Shown: positions 1 to 12,415, counted from the stretch's first letter. The stretch is DNA of 64,000 nucleotides from Anadara kagoshimensis (GCA_021292105.1 CM037870.1:68489260-68553259), one strand, 5' to 3'. Notes: generated from the letters alone by a model not told the origin. Made by a program: numbers and translations.

Positions 1-337
1 CGAATTTCACAAAATGAACAAACTATAGGCTTAAGACCCTAGAGAAGCCAAATATCACATCAGATTTTTTTTCCAATCAGTACTTTCGGAGAAGAAGATT
101 TTTTAAGATTTTTGCACCCCTAGGTCACCTTGACCTAGTTATGGTAGCCATAGCAACGCCACGAACAAATCTGAATTGCACCGGCCCATATATACTTCTG
201 ACAAAGTTTCATTAAAAACTGTCCAGTAGTTTCAGAGGAGAAGTCGAAAATAGGTGTTAACGACGCACACACGCACACACGCACATACACACGCTGCGCT
301 ATGCCATAAGCTCACATGACCTTCGGTCAGGTGAGCT
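1..337 (+). repeat. 3' part of a dispersed bivalve-type element ending in a hairpin
   Basis: The stretch carries 'CACCTTGACCTAG', a CA-rich run (about 263-293) and a terminal inverted repeat at 309-337, where AGCTCAC pairs with GTGAGCT around a CTTCGG-like turn. Such tails are common in bivalve genomes in elements related to the pearl/Helentron-associated group (known from the literature, not checked here). The element enters from outside the window. The 62.58-64 kb repeat has the matching type of head. No coding potential was seen. Confidence 0.55.
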
Positions 338-826
338 AAAAAAGAGACATAATAACCTTCAACTAGGGGCAACTTTACCAGTGCTAAAAAGGATAGCTGC
401 TCAAGTAAACTCTAAAAGAATAGTACAATTCTATACAAACACTGTAGTTAAACTCTGGTACTCTGACGTTGTTCTTTCAGAGTCACAGAAATGGAAAGGA
501 TGAAAAAGAAAACTTGCTGTGATTAAATACTGATTATTCATCCATCATATTACAAACAATGGTGTTAGAGAAATATATTAAAAATGCCACATCCCTTTTA
601 AGCATTGAGCCTGGGACATTTGGAATCAGGACAGCAAGTGTTTTTTCCATGCAATTTTTGGACAAAAGTAATGGTAAATCTATAGTGAAAAGTAAATGTT
701 ACATTTTGTGGTTGTTCATACCAAAATATTTGGGAAAAATATAGTTTTTGAATCTTGGGAATGGGTCCCATTTTTGGTGCCCAAAACCAGGAGATGGAAA
801 GCCCTGATAATATACAAATATCTTAC
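338..826. other. Gene-poor stretch, intron downstream of nuclear-receptor DBD exon
   Basis: This lies immediately 3' (minus sense) of the donor at 825-826 of the nuclear-receptor exon, so it is intron sequence. No further receptor exon is recognised in it. The plus-strand open frame at 559-744 shows no similarity that I recognise. Confidence 0.5.
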
Positions 827-971
827 CATCTGGTGACATCCCTGCATTGATACATCGTTGATAGCGACAATACTGACATTTATTCCGATTCCCTGTATCT
901 ATGTTACATTTTATCCCTCCTTTACAAGGCTTATATTTTAACTGTTTCTTCAAAGTTCTCCTAAAAAATCC
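827..971 (-). CDS. Nuclear receptor exon: zinc finger 2 of DNA-binding domain
   Basis: The acceptor TTATTTCAG precedes GGATTT at 971 and the donor ATG|GTAAGA follows 827. The exon encodes [16 protein letters not shown] and then the second zinc finger ending GMSPDG, with all four cysteines present. It enters in phase 0 and leaves in phase 1. Confidence 0.9.
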
Positions 972-3900
972 CTGAAATAAGACAACAGGTAAACACTCAG
1001 TCATAAAGTAAATACATTTACACTTGAATATGCTAACTTTTTATGATTTCAAAATGTTTCAAATTGTTATATTGACAGTTATTTGGAATTTTTGAAAGAA
1101 AAAATTCCCACTTCTAGTTATTGGTACCAATATTCCAGAAACTTGTGTTTGAAGTTGAACTATCCAAGATGTCATGTACATTTAATAAAACTTTTATGGG
1201 CCAAAACTTCTGAATATTTAAGAAAAAATAATGTATCATGTGAAAAAAATTGGATGAAGCACCTGTTAATATTTTAAAAGGTAACTTCTTAAAATTTTTT
1301 TATCATTATTTCATTACCTTACAACCTTCACAAGAATGAACCCCATAATGGAAGCCAGAGGCCCTATCTCCACAGATTCTACACGCTACATCTAACTCAG
1401 CTGTATACTGCTGCTTAGATACCGAGCTCATCTGTTTCAAAATATAAAATATCAGAATTTAATTCACATTTTGAAATTATTATAAAATGGCTACTAGCAA
1501 AATATAGTTTGAAAGATGACACTTTTGCTTTTTGAACTTCCTTCCAAAATATGATTGAAGTAGGTCACTACCTTTGACGGCTGAACATTATCTGCATGAA
1601 AGTGTAAAAACTGAAAACCTAGTAATAAAAATTTCAAAGTTACACAAATATCAGTGAAAATTAAACACTGGTTGTATTTTATTTCAAGAATAACGCAATT
1701 TTAAAGAAATTCAATTTTTAAAGAAAAATATGTATACAAGGTATGGAAAGAATTTGAAACTTCATTTATAATTAAACATTAAACAAATGTTTACAATGTG
1801 CTTATAGCGGTGATGCGGTTAATATACTAACCTTCTGTGTACCATGTGCTCTGGACCTTTTTGACGTGGAACTGGATATAACAGGTGAGTTAGGGTTACT
1901 CGATGCAGAAGAGCTGCAGTATGTATTTGACACACTTTTGGAGTCCGATGAAGTAGTTGAAGTTTCGCTAGGAGAAGGTGAGCTCCCTCCTGTACTTATT
2001 TCCATATTTGAAACTGGAAACGAGTTCCATGAATCAAACTCAAATGTGGAATATATATCTGTCAAAAAAAGAGAAAAAAATCAGTTTTGCTGGAAATTAA
2101 TCATGTATTAACATTGTAAGCATTTATCATGGACTTGTTTTAAACAAGAGATCATAAGATGGCAAGTCCTGCCTGAAAAGATTTTGTCTTCTTCAATGAT
2201 AAAAGTGAGCCCAACTGGCTTTTTATTTTTTATTCTTTAGTCTTTTCAGAAGTCCATGGCCATCAATACTCAACTGAATGATCTTTCAGTGATAATTTCA
2301 GACAACAAGTCGTCCATGGGCCTACATGGTCACTGGAATGATCCATCTGTGATAATTTGAAGTTATTTTAACATTGAAACAAGTCGTCCATGGGCCTCAA
2401 TGCTCACTTAAATGACCTATCTGTGATACTTTCAAGCTTTTTCAACATTGAAACAAGAGGTCTATGGGCCTGAATGCTCACTTAAATTACCTATCTGTGA
2501 TAATTTCAAGCTATTTTACCATTGAAACAGTGAATGCTCACCCGAATGATCTATCTCTGATAAGTTCAAGCTATTTTTATGATAACTCATTAACATTTTA
2601 TTTTCAAATACAATAGATAAAGACATTATTTATGATCCAAATGATTCATCTTTTTATTATTATTATTATTTTTTAATAAATTCAACACTTTAAATGATAA
2701 CCTGATACCAAATTGGAAATCCCAAAGCATTTTGTGTTTCATTGTATTAAAATAATTAAAATATATTATGTTTAAGAACTGTAAATGGCAAGAATATGAT
2801 GAATATTGGAAGCACTGGATGAATTTGTTTTAAGATCCCTCCCCAAATATGACCTTTAAAATTCTTTAGGATTTCCTTAAAAGGAAATAAGCAATTAACC
2901 ATTTGTGTATCCAATTTTAATTTTTACATAATAAATATTTAAGACTACCATTAGATATGTAGAAGGCATCATTTCTACCATATACATATGTGGAATTAAT
3001 TAATATAACCTGATATACACCCATAATATGTGAATTATCTCCCTTTATATATAAACCATGTAACTGTGTTAAGAAATGTCTTTATTTGTCTTTCTGTTAG
3101 TATTTGTATAATATGCTCTTTTTGTTGTATGATTATAGCATGTTATGTGTCATTAAAAATAATAAAAATATATAAAAAAATAATTTGGTCAACATAATAT
3201 TGGCTATACAATATTGGGTACTATTTTGGTATTACATAATTGGTGTATAGAAACTGCATCAAAAGATGGTGCTTCACAATGATTCACATGACAACGGTAC
3301 CTAACAGTAATGTGTCCTAAAACTGGATATGGTATCAACTTTTTAAGTTTAATAACATCAACAATTGTCTTATTTACTTGTTTGTGACCTTGGGTTTTGT
3401 CAAAATATCACGATTAGCCCCTAGGTTAAGACTCCTAGGTTTGGTGTGGGTTATTAAAAGATCAGTGTTGATTAGGATATTTGTAACCTAAATCTAACAA
3501 ACAAAACATGCTCAGCTTTATATTAAATTGCTATATCACACATATAACTTTTCAGTTTTTATTTTGTCAAGAAAGGCCATGACATGACATAAATGTCATT
3601 TTAACTGAGGTTACAGCGATATTGTAAACAAAGAAGTCTTAAAACACATTTTGATATTTTCCCTTAAAATTAGGTCGCATATGATAAATATGAGAAATCT
3701 AAACATAGCACACAGTTCATACATCGGGCAAATAATATAGTCTGTTTCACAAATGTGTATGTCGTCTATACCGCCATACACTCTAACGTGTGTATATAAA
3801 ACATTATTTTTTCTGTGTTTTGTTGACAATTATTATGCTAGCTTGCACTCAAATAGACAGACACAAAAATTTCTTTTGTTTTAACACTTTTTCATACATT

Positions 3901-6900
3901 GCATCTGTGTTTGCTTTAATAATATGTCCTTGTTTTTGATGTACTTGGTGCACATTGGATTCTCATTGGTAGTGCAACATACTGAGCATTAGATAGGACA
4001 AAATACAGTTTTTACTATCTGTTATTAAAAGATGGACATTTTTTACACATAAACTGTTTCTTTACATTAAATGTTTAAGGTTTATCTATCTTAATTCTCC
4101 ATTTAAAAATTCAATGCAGATATAAATTGTCTAATTTTGTTATTTAGAGTAATAGAGGCATTTTAAAAGATGTGACAATGTACAAATGTTAATCAATTCA
4201 CAGAAGATCACACATCTGGCAGCTAAAAACGTAAGGTAACTACATTAAAGAGTAACAGAACTCTTAACTTATCAAAAATATGTCAATGTCGCCATTAAAC
4301 TGACTATAGTGTTACAACCAGTTTTGATGTTCAAAATTAGTCAGAAAGTCATATAGAGGAAACAATTACTCAACCTTATTATAAATGGTACAATTCCATA
4401 ACAGGGTGTAAAAACTTTACAAAACAAGTTTAGCTTGTCATACCCCTGTATGACCCTGAAAATTATAAAAAGGTAATAATATATGATAATCAGTTTTAGA
4501 CATTCAAGTGTATGTGTACCAGAGAAAACTGATACCTAGCTACCTTTGTCAGTAGGGTACTAGTTCAGCTAGATACCTTAGTCTGTAGGGTAACTAGTTC
4601 AGCTAGATACCTTATTCAGTAGGGTACTAGTTTAGCTAGAGACCTTAGTCAGTAGGGTACTAGTTCAGCTAGAGACCTTAGTCAGTAGGGTACTAATTTA
4701 GCTAGATACCTTAGTCAGTAGGGTACTAGTTCAGCTAGAGACCTTAGTCAGTAGGGTACTAATTTAGCTAGATACCTTATTCAGTAGCTTACTAGTTCAG
4801 CTAAATACCTTAGTCTGTAGTAGGGTAACTAGTTCAGCTAGATACCTTAGTCAGTAGGGTACTAGTTTAGCTAGAGACCTTAGTCAGTAGGGTACTAGTT
4901 CAGCTAGAGACCTTAGTCAGTAGGGTACTAATTTAGCTAGATACCTTAGTCAGTAGGGTACTAGTTCAGCTAGAGACCTTTGTCAGTAGGGTACTAGTTC
5001 AGCTAGATACCTTATTCAGTAGGGTACTAGTTCAGCTAGATACCTTATTCAGTAGGGTAACGAGTTCAGCTAGATACCTTATTCAGTAGGGTAACAAGTT
5101 CAGCTAGATACCTTATTCAGTAGGGTACTAGTTCAGCTAGATACCTTTGTCAGTAGAGTACTAGTTCAGCTAGATACCTTAGTAGGGTAACTAGTTCAGC
5201 TAGATACCTTATTCAGTAGGGTACTAGTTCAGCTAGATTCTTTGGCTTTCATAGTTTAAACTGCCAACTTGGCTACCTTGTAAAAAAACATTCTACCTGT
5301 CCATTCTCTAAATTGATATCATTAAAAATTAAAAGAAATCACCTAAAACTAGAACTGTCTCTTGAGAGCCAAATAACAACATAGAGAGATCCATCAAGAA
5401 AAACCAAAAATGAAATTGTGGGGATGACAACAAATATTTTATCATGTGGCAAATTAAACCATGTCAAAATATGCTGTAATACTAGTAATATTTCTTAAAA
5501 CAATACCAAGGACACACAGACCCACAACAATTAATTGATGTTAGTGCTGTTAATATTTCCATACAAAGTTAAGTTTGTTCATATACTTCTTTTCTATTAA
5601 ACTAAAAAAATTTAAGGATTGAACATTGGTTGTACTGACTATTGGGGGGAAACTTCAATTGGCCACGCAAATTGTAAGAATGGCACAGCCAACTGCAAAA
5701 TGACAATGAAATTTGTGTTAACAAAACTCCGAATAATCAGTACTCATTTTCAATATGTTGTATCATCAATCAAATATGAAAAGTGAGTACCTGTGTAATC
5801 TAAAACAGTAGATACCCTGAACATCATCTGACTGTACTCTGAACATAACCTGAGACTGTATTCGGACCATAATCTGACTGTACTCAAAAACCATAATCTT
5901 ATTGTACTGGACCATAATCTGACTGTATTCAGACCAAAATCTGACCGTACTCGTACCATAATCTGACTGTTCTTGAACCATAATCTGATTGTATTGGGGC
6001 CATAACATGACTGTACTCAGACCAAAATCTGACTGTACTCGGACCATAATGACTGTACTCTACTGTACTCTGAACATAATCTGTCTATACTCTGAAAAAA
6101 AATCTGACTGTACTCAGACCATAATCTGACTATCTGACTGTACTCCGACCATAATCTGACTATCTGACTGTAAGCTGACCATAAACATAGTTAAGATCAT
6201 AGTTTAATTATATTTCAGGAAGTCACAGTCTACAGTTTAAGTACTATTCATAGTAACATGTTATGTTGTATATTTTACATAAACAATCCTTTTTGAATGT
6301 TTAACTTTAGTTCAATATAAGATTTATTGACATGGGGCATGGCATCTTTAGTCCAAGGTCTGTAAAATTCTCACATAGAACATGGTATCTTTAAACCAGA
6401 GCCAAAAAACTTCAAGTTATGAAACATTGTAACTTTAGTCCCAAGCCATAAATTTCAAGACATCTTTAGTTCCGTACTTTGTAAGGTTTCATGACATGAA
6501 GCATGGCATAACATTGGTTAATTTGATTTTGACTGCCATATTAAATTCAATATTCCTACTCTAAATAACTTCATTGTCCCTGGAATTGTTTTGGTGAATG
6601 TGTGCTTTTTCTTGGAAATTGTACAAAATAACTTATGTCACAAGTAGACTTTACTGTGCAAAAGGGTGCAAGGTGATACCAAATATGATCAGGGTTCATG
6701 ACAGACACAAGTACCATATATACATAACTGGTATAGCTGGTACAGGGGTTTTCTGGATAACAGACCTTTAGCCCAAAACATTCTGATAACATTTAAATTA
6801 ATTAAGGATGCAATTTGTGGTTTTTTGAGATGTAAAAATAATAAGTAATTAATATTCATAAAAGATTTCTATTTATTAAGAAATTTCTGGCAGAAGTATG

Positions 6901-7256
6901 TAGGTATAGGTATTTGTATTCCAATATAAATTTGGTGACATTACATTCCCTGTTCCCTATTATAAATAAAAAAACAAAACTTTTGGATTTTGCAAGTAAA
7001 GTCGGAATTTAAAAAAACTACATATATAGAAATATTATATATGTATCCCCTAAAATCAAAAATAAAATTCCAATCTGATCAATACCTGTTAATATAGATA
7101 TCAATTTTAAAATACTATATATTAATACACATGGTAAGGATATAAAACTCCTGTATCACATACTACAATTAAAAATAGATGAAAATTATTTATTGACTTA
7201 CCAGAATTCATTTGATGAGATAAGGTAAAATGGTGTGGCATCATTACCGAAGTCAT
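827..7256 (-). CDS. Nuclear receptor, NR1-type (PPAR/E75-like), 5' four coding exons, partial
   Basis: Ligand-regulated or orphan transcription factor acting in the nucleus. Proposed coding exons in transcript order: 7256-7202, 2058-1832, 1431-1318 and 971-827. All joins agree in phase (1, 0, 0) and have GT/AG borders. The N-terminal A/B region is Ser/Thr-rich ([15 protein letters not shown]). The DNA-binding domain has zinc finger 1 ([21 protein letters not shown]) and zinc finger 2 with the spacing C-x5-C-x9-C-x2-C, including [13 protein letters not shown]. The P-box CEGCKG is typical of NR1 receptors, and the second finger is closest by eye to PPAR. The final exon ends GMSPDG in phase 1. 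The hinge and ligand-binding domain must lie before position 1. PPAR orthology is not proven; it may belong to a mollusc-expanded NR1 subfamily. The DBD exons are secure and the first exon is less so. Confidence 0.85.
1318..1431 (-). CDS. Nuclear receptor exon: zinc finger 1 of DNA-binding domain
   Basis: The acceptor TTTGAAACAG precedes ATGAGC and the donor AAG|GTAATG follows. The 38 codons run from [16 protein letters not shown] into the first zinc finger and end in the P-box CEGCK. The intron right after CEGCK is a frequent nuclear-receptor position. The exon enters and leaves in phase 0. Its leading ATG could also start a shorter isoform, but the upstream exon joins in frame. Confidence 0.92.
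1832..2058 (-). CDS. Nuclear receptor exon: Ser-rich A/B domain
   Basis: A strong polypyrimidine tract and CAG (2061-2059) precede the exon, and the donor AAG|GTTAGT follows. It encodes [16 protein letters not shown] and then a Ser/Thr/Pro-rich stretch ending [10 protein letters not shown]. It enters in phase 1 and leaves in phase 0, directly in frame with the zinc finger 1 exon. The low-complexity composition fits an intrinsically disordered activation domain. The plus-strand frame over it (1866-2111) is a shadow. Confidence 0.75.
2100..2600. repeat. Degenerate ~74-bp tandem repeat with 'CCATGGGCCT' heads
   Basis: About four diverged units carry CCATGGGCCT or CTATGGGCCTGAATGCTCAC, followed by TATCTGTGATA and TCAAGCTATTTT. 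The core resembles the head of the dispersed element at 62.58 kb, so this looks like tandemised element ends inside the receptor intron. Confidence 0.6.
2601..4530. other. AT-rich intron of the nuclear receptor gene, no feature seen
   Basis: This is simple AT-rich sequence with short homopolymers. No splice-flanked conserved exon or coherent repeat was recognised. The short minus-strand open frame at 3611-3829 looks random. Confidence 0.45.
4531..5238. repeat. 33-bp tandem array, about 21 copies
   Basis: The unit is TAGATACCTTAGTCAGTAGG followed by GTACTAGTTCAGC. It varies at a few positions (AGTC/ATTC/TGTC, CTAG/CTAATT) and some units have small indels. The array lies in the first coding intron of the nuclear receptor gene. 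Confidence 0.92.
5811..6186. repeat. 22-bp tandem array, about 17 copies
   Basis: The unit is approximately CTGACTGTACTCAGACCATA plus AT, with many substitutions and some shortened units. Open frames on the minus strand here are by-products of the periodicity. Confidence 0.88.
6187..7201. other. Intron sequence without recognised features
   Basis: The sequence is AT-rich. The minus-strand frame at 6571-6792 has no recognisable similarity. This region ends at the donor of the proposed first coding exon. Confidence 0.4.
7202..7256 (-). CDS. Proposed first coding exon of the nuclear receptor
   Basis: A strong donor (TTCTG|GTAAGTC) follows 18 codons starting [18 protein letters not shown]. The exon leaves in phase 1, exactly what the Ser-rich exon at 2058 requires; the split codon becomes GAT (Asp). 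The frame stays open for some distance upstream, so the true start and 5' UTR are uncertain. The evidence is the donor plus phase only, with no family similarity. Confidence 0.45.
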
Positions 7257-8150
7257 GATTTTTGTTTTGATTTTCAACCATCTACAAATCCTTATCCTGT
7301 CTGCAGTTCTGTAAGACTAACACTATATTGAAGCAGAGTATATCATACACAATGTCATCGTGACTGCTCCGCCTACCTTATTAATATTCATATCAAAATA
7401 TATATCCTTAATACAGTTTTACAGATCTATATTTAATAGGGGCCTTTTAATTTTTGATTTTGATTCTTTTTACCGGCCATTGTCCTCAAATGACCCTCCA
7501 TTGGTCATCCAAGGACATAAATATGATCAGTGGGTCATCTGAGGATACCTTAAAGATCAAGGTAACCTAGCCATCGATAGTAGGGGGCACTTAAAGGAGA
7601 ACCAAGCAACTAAATAAAAAATAAATTAATGACCAGATGTAGTTGATTAATGAATATCTGATTGATAAATAATTGTTTATATGAATGAATAAAATAATGT
7701 TGACTCAAAATAGATTAAATAGGTACCGTAATATAAGGAAATAAATAGTACAAAACTAAATACACATGTACTGCGTAGTATAATTATGTAGTGTGGGAGT
7801 GAATGGGATTTTTGTGTTTCAGCAAAGATTATTTCATGTATGTATATTGAGACATGACCAGCTATTATTGGGGGGTTTGGTGATTGAATGGTCCAGATCT
7901 CGGTGTCTTTCATTGTCTAGATTGAAATCACACTGTATTGTGATAAAGTTTTATCAGTCTGCACGCCAAACCTATAGTTTTTTCGTATACACTCTGGTTT
8001 CCTAAGTCACACAAAAACCAACCGCCTTGATATAAATGAAAAAAAAACATGTTATATACTGCTACTCAAATAACAGATAACAGATGAATCTATTTACAGA
8101 AAATATTTTGTCTTTAAAGAAAGCTGATCATTCATGCAGGTATCCTATCA
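7257..8150. other. No recognised gene
   Basis: This could include 5' UTR or promoter sequence of the nuclear receptor, but nothing decisive is visible. The short ORFs at 7360-7542 and 7677-8005 look random. Confidence 0.35.
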
Positions 8151-8296
8151 CAGGGATGAACATTTGCAGGGGCCCAGTAGCCATGGCTACTAAAATCAGT
8201 CTGAATGTTTACACATTGTAGCTATTTATTACTATTTTTTCTTTTTTTCTGAAGTGAGCTGGGTCCCTAACTCAAAATATTTCAGCTTCATCCCTG
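8151..8296. mobile_element. Short inverted-terminal-repeat element, copy 1 (CAGGGATGAA ends)
   Basis: The termini are CAGGGATGAA and TTCATCCCTG. The interior includes CAGTAGCCATGGCTACTAAA and GTGAGCTGGGTCCCTAAC. A second, oppositely oriented copy lies at 38840-38993 with an exact 5-bp target duplication, so this is a dispersed non-autonomous DNA element. Flanking TATCA motifs are near but offset by one base here. Confidence 0.75.
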
Positions 8297-8892
8297 CTAT
8301 CATGTACAGTTTATTAAAACAATCAGTTAAACAAGTAGAAAGACATGCCCTATATGGCAGAATAATACGTAAAATTGGTCTTTTTTAGGTCTGACTAAGA
8401 TTGCCCCCCACCCATCCCCTGTTTCTCTTCAACCTATAGCTATAAAAAGACAGTGGTGGTTTTCTCTGGACACTCTAGTTTTCTCTACCATTCCAGAGCT
8501 GATTTGTATAAGTGACAAAATCTTGACCGGGATGTAAAAAATCATTATTCTACTCACTCCCTTTAAGTTTAAGAGACATATAATTTTTATTTTGGGTATA
8601 AATAAAGATTTTACTTAACACAAACATACTTTGTTATTTTAAAATAGCTGAAACATCTTGCCATACTAAAACAACATTATTTTTCGGGAAATCCTATACA
8701 TTAATTAATATTTAACTTGCTTCCTTAGAGTCAAGTTAAATGATTTACGTTTTTTTTCTTTTTAATGTTGGTGACAAAAGTGGACAAACAATACATTTGG
8801 GTAATAAGAATTAATTTCTTATAAACCAGAGTTTGTCAGAAAAATGACCATATCCCCACCATCTATTGAACAGATCATACACAATGACATTT

Positions 8893-8894
<2 letters not shown>
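8297..8894. other. No recognised feature
   Basis: AT-rich sequence between a small DNA element and an AT microsatellite. No exon-like stretch was seen. Confidence 0.35.

Positions 8895-8944
<50 letters not shown>
8895..8944. repeat. (AT)n microsatellite
   Basis: An uninterrupted run of TA/AT dinucleotides spans about 45 bases. Confidence 0.95.
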
Positions 8945-8949
<5 letters not shown>

Positions 8950-10102
8950 AAGTACTTGTATTATTATCATATGCTTTAAATTTTACTAAATCTTAGACTA
9001 AGTCAGTTCTGGTGATCATACATACTTGTAGTTAAATTTTCTTTGTTTCAAGCATTTTGATTGGCCATAACTCTGCAATTATTTTTGCATGAAAGAAATG
9101 GCTCTTGACAACATAATTTACAAATTTCTGTATTCCTACATCATCATAACACTATTAATATATATAAGTTGTAAAAGTATTAAAGTCAATGATTTTTTAC
9201 CTTAAAAACATATGAATTAGTTTATAACAGATGAAATTACTTATGGAAAAATGGAAGATAAGATTTTTTTTGAAATAACATAATTTGTTGTGCATTTTAT
9301 AAAGCGTGCATAATGTCCAATCTTTTCATGTTTCCATAACAAAAGAGAAACTATTTTTATTTCTATTAAAGTTTTTTTTTTTGTTATTTATTTTTATAAT
9401 TTCTATAAAGTTACTGTTAGGGTTGTCACGAATATTAGAACCTGATCCTTCCACCCTACCTGTTGTACTATTATGAGGTCAATGACACCTTAAGTATCTG
9501 TTATTATTGTCAATTATTGTTGTGTCATATTTCATTAAAATTCAATTCTGATGTTTTTGTAAACTTATAACCTAACAAATGGAAGGAAAAATGTAAAAAC
9601 AGGTTTACCAGTACCAGTATATCAGTGAATAAAATTAATGATGTAAATAAATTTATCCAAATTAATTGTTGATATCTAAAAATCAAAATTTGTGACATCA
9701 CCAATTCTATTTTTAGTAAGGAATAAATTAGGTCTCAACACTAGTTAACAATATACCTATTTTTTAATCGTAGACTAGTTTTGCCAGAAAATATTTCTGG
9801 TGTCTTCAGGACAATGTGTACCTGGTATATATTTTTTTTTAGACCTAAGTTACAAATTGCGAACATGATAATGAACATGTGATGTAATTGTTGCAGACTG
9901 TTTTGGAGTAACGCTCAACAAAACCAACTGAAGTTTAAAAAACATAAAATTAATATAGAAATTAGTAAAATAAAAAAGTTAATTAATAATCAATTGTTTG
10001 TTATGTTATTGATTATATGAGAAGGTCGTAGATTCCATCATAAATTATATTTTTATATCACTAATTAAATCAACTCTTTGGAAGTTCATATATATATGAC
10101 CA
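8945..10102. other. No recognised feature
   Basis: AT-rich non-coding sequence with long T runs (around 9371-9382 and 9831-9840). Nothing gene-like was seen. Confidence 0.35.
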
Positions 10103-10379
10103 GGCCGCAATTAATCATTCTTTAACTAAGATTTTCCTAAACTTAATTAAATCTGGTAAATTTGATACAATAATAATTTAATAATTTCGTTTATTTCTAA
10201 GATTTTTGGGAATTTAAGGTGTCATTTTGTAGATCAGTCATAGGTTATTACAGCTTATTAACACTGTATTTTTATTTTTGTCAAAATGTATTATTTGTAG
10301 TGACATAAAATGACATAAAAAATTACCGGATTTAAGTTAAGAAACACCTAGTTAAAGAATGGTTGTGAAACTGGGGTCC
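10103..10379. mobile_element. MITE-like inverted-repeat element, first of a back-to-back pair
   Basis: The left end GGCCGCAATTAATCATTC, with TTAACTAAGATTTTCC, mirrors the right end, which carries GTTAAAGAATGGTTGTGAAA and CTGGGGTCC. The termini are diverged relative to the adjacent copy at 10381-10623. The family ('GGCCCCGGTTTCAC...') is common in marine invertebrates (general knowledge). No ORF was seen. Confidence 0.6.
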
Positions 10380-10380
10380 T

Positions 10381-10623
10381 GGCCCCGGTTTCACAATCAT
10401 TCCTTAGCTAAGATTTTCCTTAACTTAAATTTAGCAAATTTAGTAATCTCTTTTTGAAACCGCTGATGAATATTTTTGTCAAAATTAAATACAAATGTTT
10501 AATTCTAGCAATTATCTTAAAATTGACACCTTAAGTTCCTGAATATCTTCAAAATTAACAAAATTATAAAGATTTTAAATTTTGTAAGATTTAAGTTAAG
10601 GGAATGATTGTGAAACCAGGGCC
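10381..10623. mobile_element. MITE-like inverted-repeat element, second of pair
   Basis: The left end GGCCCCGGTTTCACAATCAT, with TCCTTAGCTAAG, mirrors the right end TTAAGGGAATGATTGTGAAA plus CCAGGGCC. The element is 243 bp, AT-rich inside and has no coding potential. It abuts the first copy with one base between. Confidence 0.7.
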
Positions 10624-12084
10624 TGATCTTTAAGTTGAAATGGTAATAAAACATTTTGATCATGTCTGATATTTGTTATAAGTTATCGTTTTACAGAAAT
10701 TTCTCATATGAAGGATTGCACAACGAACTTCTTTGAAAAAGAAGCACATATTTGAAGAGAGATATAGTACAAATGTAATATCAGGAAGACTTCATCTAAT
10801 CAACAATTTCAAATCAGTATTGAATCCTCTAATTTTGTGAGACTATACTATTGCAACTGCCAACAATGGGACACATCTGACAATTTCAGTTTTATCTCTG
10901 CAGTGTTTTCTATAGAAAAAAGTCATCAATTTAGATGCTTGTCACGGAAAAAATTTCACAATTTACCTGGTTACTATGCTAAAACTTCATTTATTTATCG
11001 ACTTGTCATACAACAACTTGATATTTTAGCTCGCTGCAATGGAAATTTTTTTGACTACATTGAGAAACTTTGATATTTCAGCCAATGGAGTTTGCCAGCC
11101 TACCACTTCATCAATATGCCTGAAGGTTTGTGCAAATGTTTTGGAAAACTTTTACATTGGAATTTCCCAGAGTAACATAGTTTTTATGGGAAATTGTGAA
11201 CTAAAGCGATTCCATTTCCAATGGAAATAATTGTTTAGCAGAAATGTTATGGGGTATAACATGGTACGCTGGTGAACCCCATTGCAATGGGGAAAAAATT
11301 ATTAAAATTTCAAACATTATCCTGTAAAATATTTATAATAGTTAACCAAGAATTATTTATTAGGTATGACTAGGTCTTCTTTGTTTTATTTCAAATCTGA
11401 TGACAGGGAACAGCTCCAGAATTTTAATCACTGCACTGAAAATTATCAAAGTTTCACTGCTTAAAAAAATAGAATATTAAGACAATGAACATATTAAAAT
11501 CTTAAATATTGTGATAACAATACATAACATTTTGCAAACAAACTTCACTTACCTGAAATCTGCAGGTATCCATCACAACATGATTAATCTGTCACTCTAT
11601 TGTCTATTTTTTTCCTTCTTCTTTGAAGTTATCAAAGTCTATATATATATCATCTAAAGAAAATATACAGTTCAAAATTTTAATTTCATTCAAAGCAGAA
11701 AAAATGATTTATAGTTTTTAAATTATAACTAAAAACAAATTAAGTTATTTTTTTCTTTTCTATTGACAATGATTATAAGTCCATATATATATATAATATA
11801 TATATTCCCATATTTAAAACAAAAACTATGGCTCTCTTGACTTAAAGTCAAAGTACCAATCAACGAATCGGAAATTACATAAAATTAATATTAACATATA
11901 TTAAATATGTAATAGAAACGTACTCTAATCTATTGCAAATACAGGAAGCCACTTCTTAAGCAATCAACACTTTCATAATTATTTCTAAAGTGTTAAGAAT
12001 AAGATGACTTCTATAGGTACAATACATCTTTAGGCCAATAAACAGAGACATGTTTTAAGATTCCAAGGCAGTATATTGAGTTGA
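10624..12084. other. No recognised gene; one isolated strong donor on the minus strand
   Basis: At 11553/11552 the minus strand reads GATTTCAG|GTAAGTG, a near-consensus splice donor that could end a 5' UTR exon of the nuclear-receptor gene. No supporting acceptor, coding similarity or start was identified. The short plus-strand ORFs at 10837-11230 look random. Confidence 0.3.
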
Positions 12085-12415
12085 GTAATGGTGTTTTATG
12101 TCCCAGTCAAGAATATTTCACTTATATCAAGACGTCGCCAGCTAAAGACGAAGGTGCAGAAATTTTGCCTGTGCATTGCGCTGATGGCATTATACAGCAG
12201 GGTTCTTCATCGTGCCACACCTGCTGTGACACGGTACCTTGTTTATTTTAAGTTCCCATCCGAAAGAACCATGACTTGCATTTCGTAATGCCGAGTGTTT
12301 GGTAAAAGAACAGTTACTATCCACTTTCAAGTCTTGGGTCAGACCTAGTTGGGTTCGAACACAAGACCTCCCACTCACGGAGTGAGCACTATACCAACTG
12401 AGCTACCTCAGTGGT
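12085..12415 (-). mobile_element. tRNA-derived SINE with Meta-like central domain
   Basis: Read on the minus strand, the head (about 12415-12340) has an A-box-like TAGCTCAGTTGGTAT and a B-box-like GTGTTCGAACC. The tail-side body contains the reverse of TCCCAGTCAAGAATATTTCA and CTTATATCAAGACG, resembling the Meta-domain of animal SINEs (recalled from the literature, not aligned). The acceptor-stem halves do not pair cleanly, so a functional tRNA is unlikely. Related bodies lie near 38.4, 43.2 and 46.5 kb. Confidence 0.72.

Noticed and set aside
1866..2111. Plus-strand 81-codon ORF
   Set aside because: Antisense shadow of the Ser-rich nuclear-receptor exon.
12340..12415. tRNA gene on the minus strand
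   Set aside because: A- and B-box words are present, but acceptor-stem halves do not pair and a SINE body is attached.
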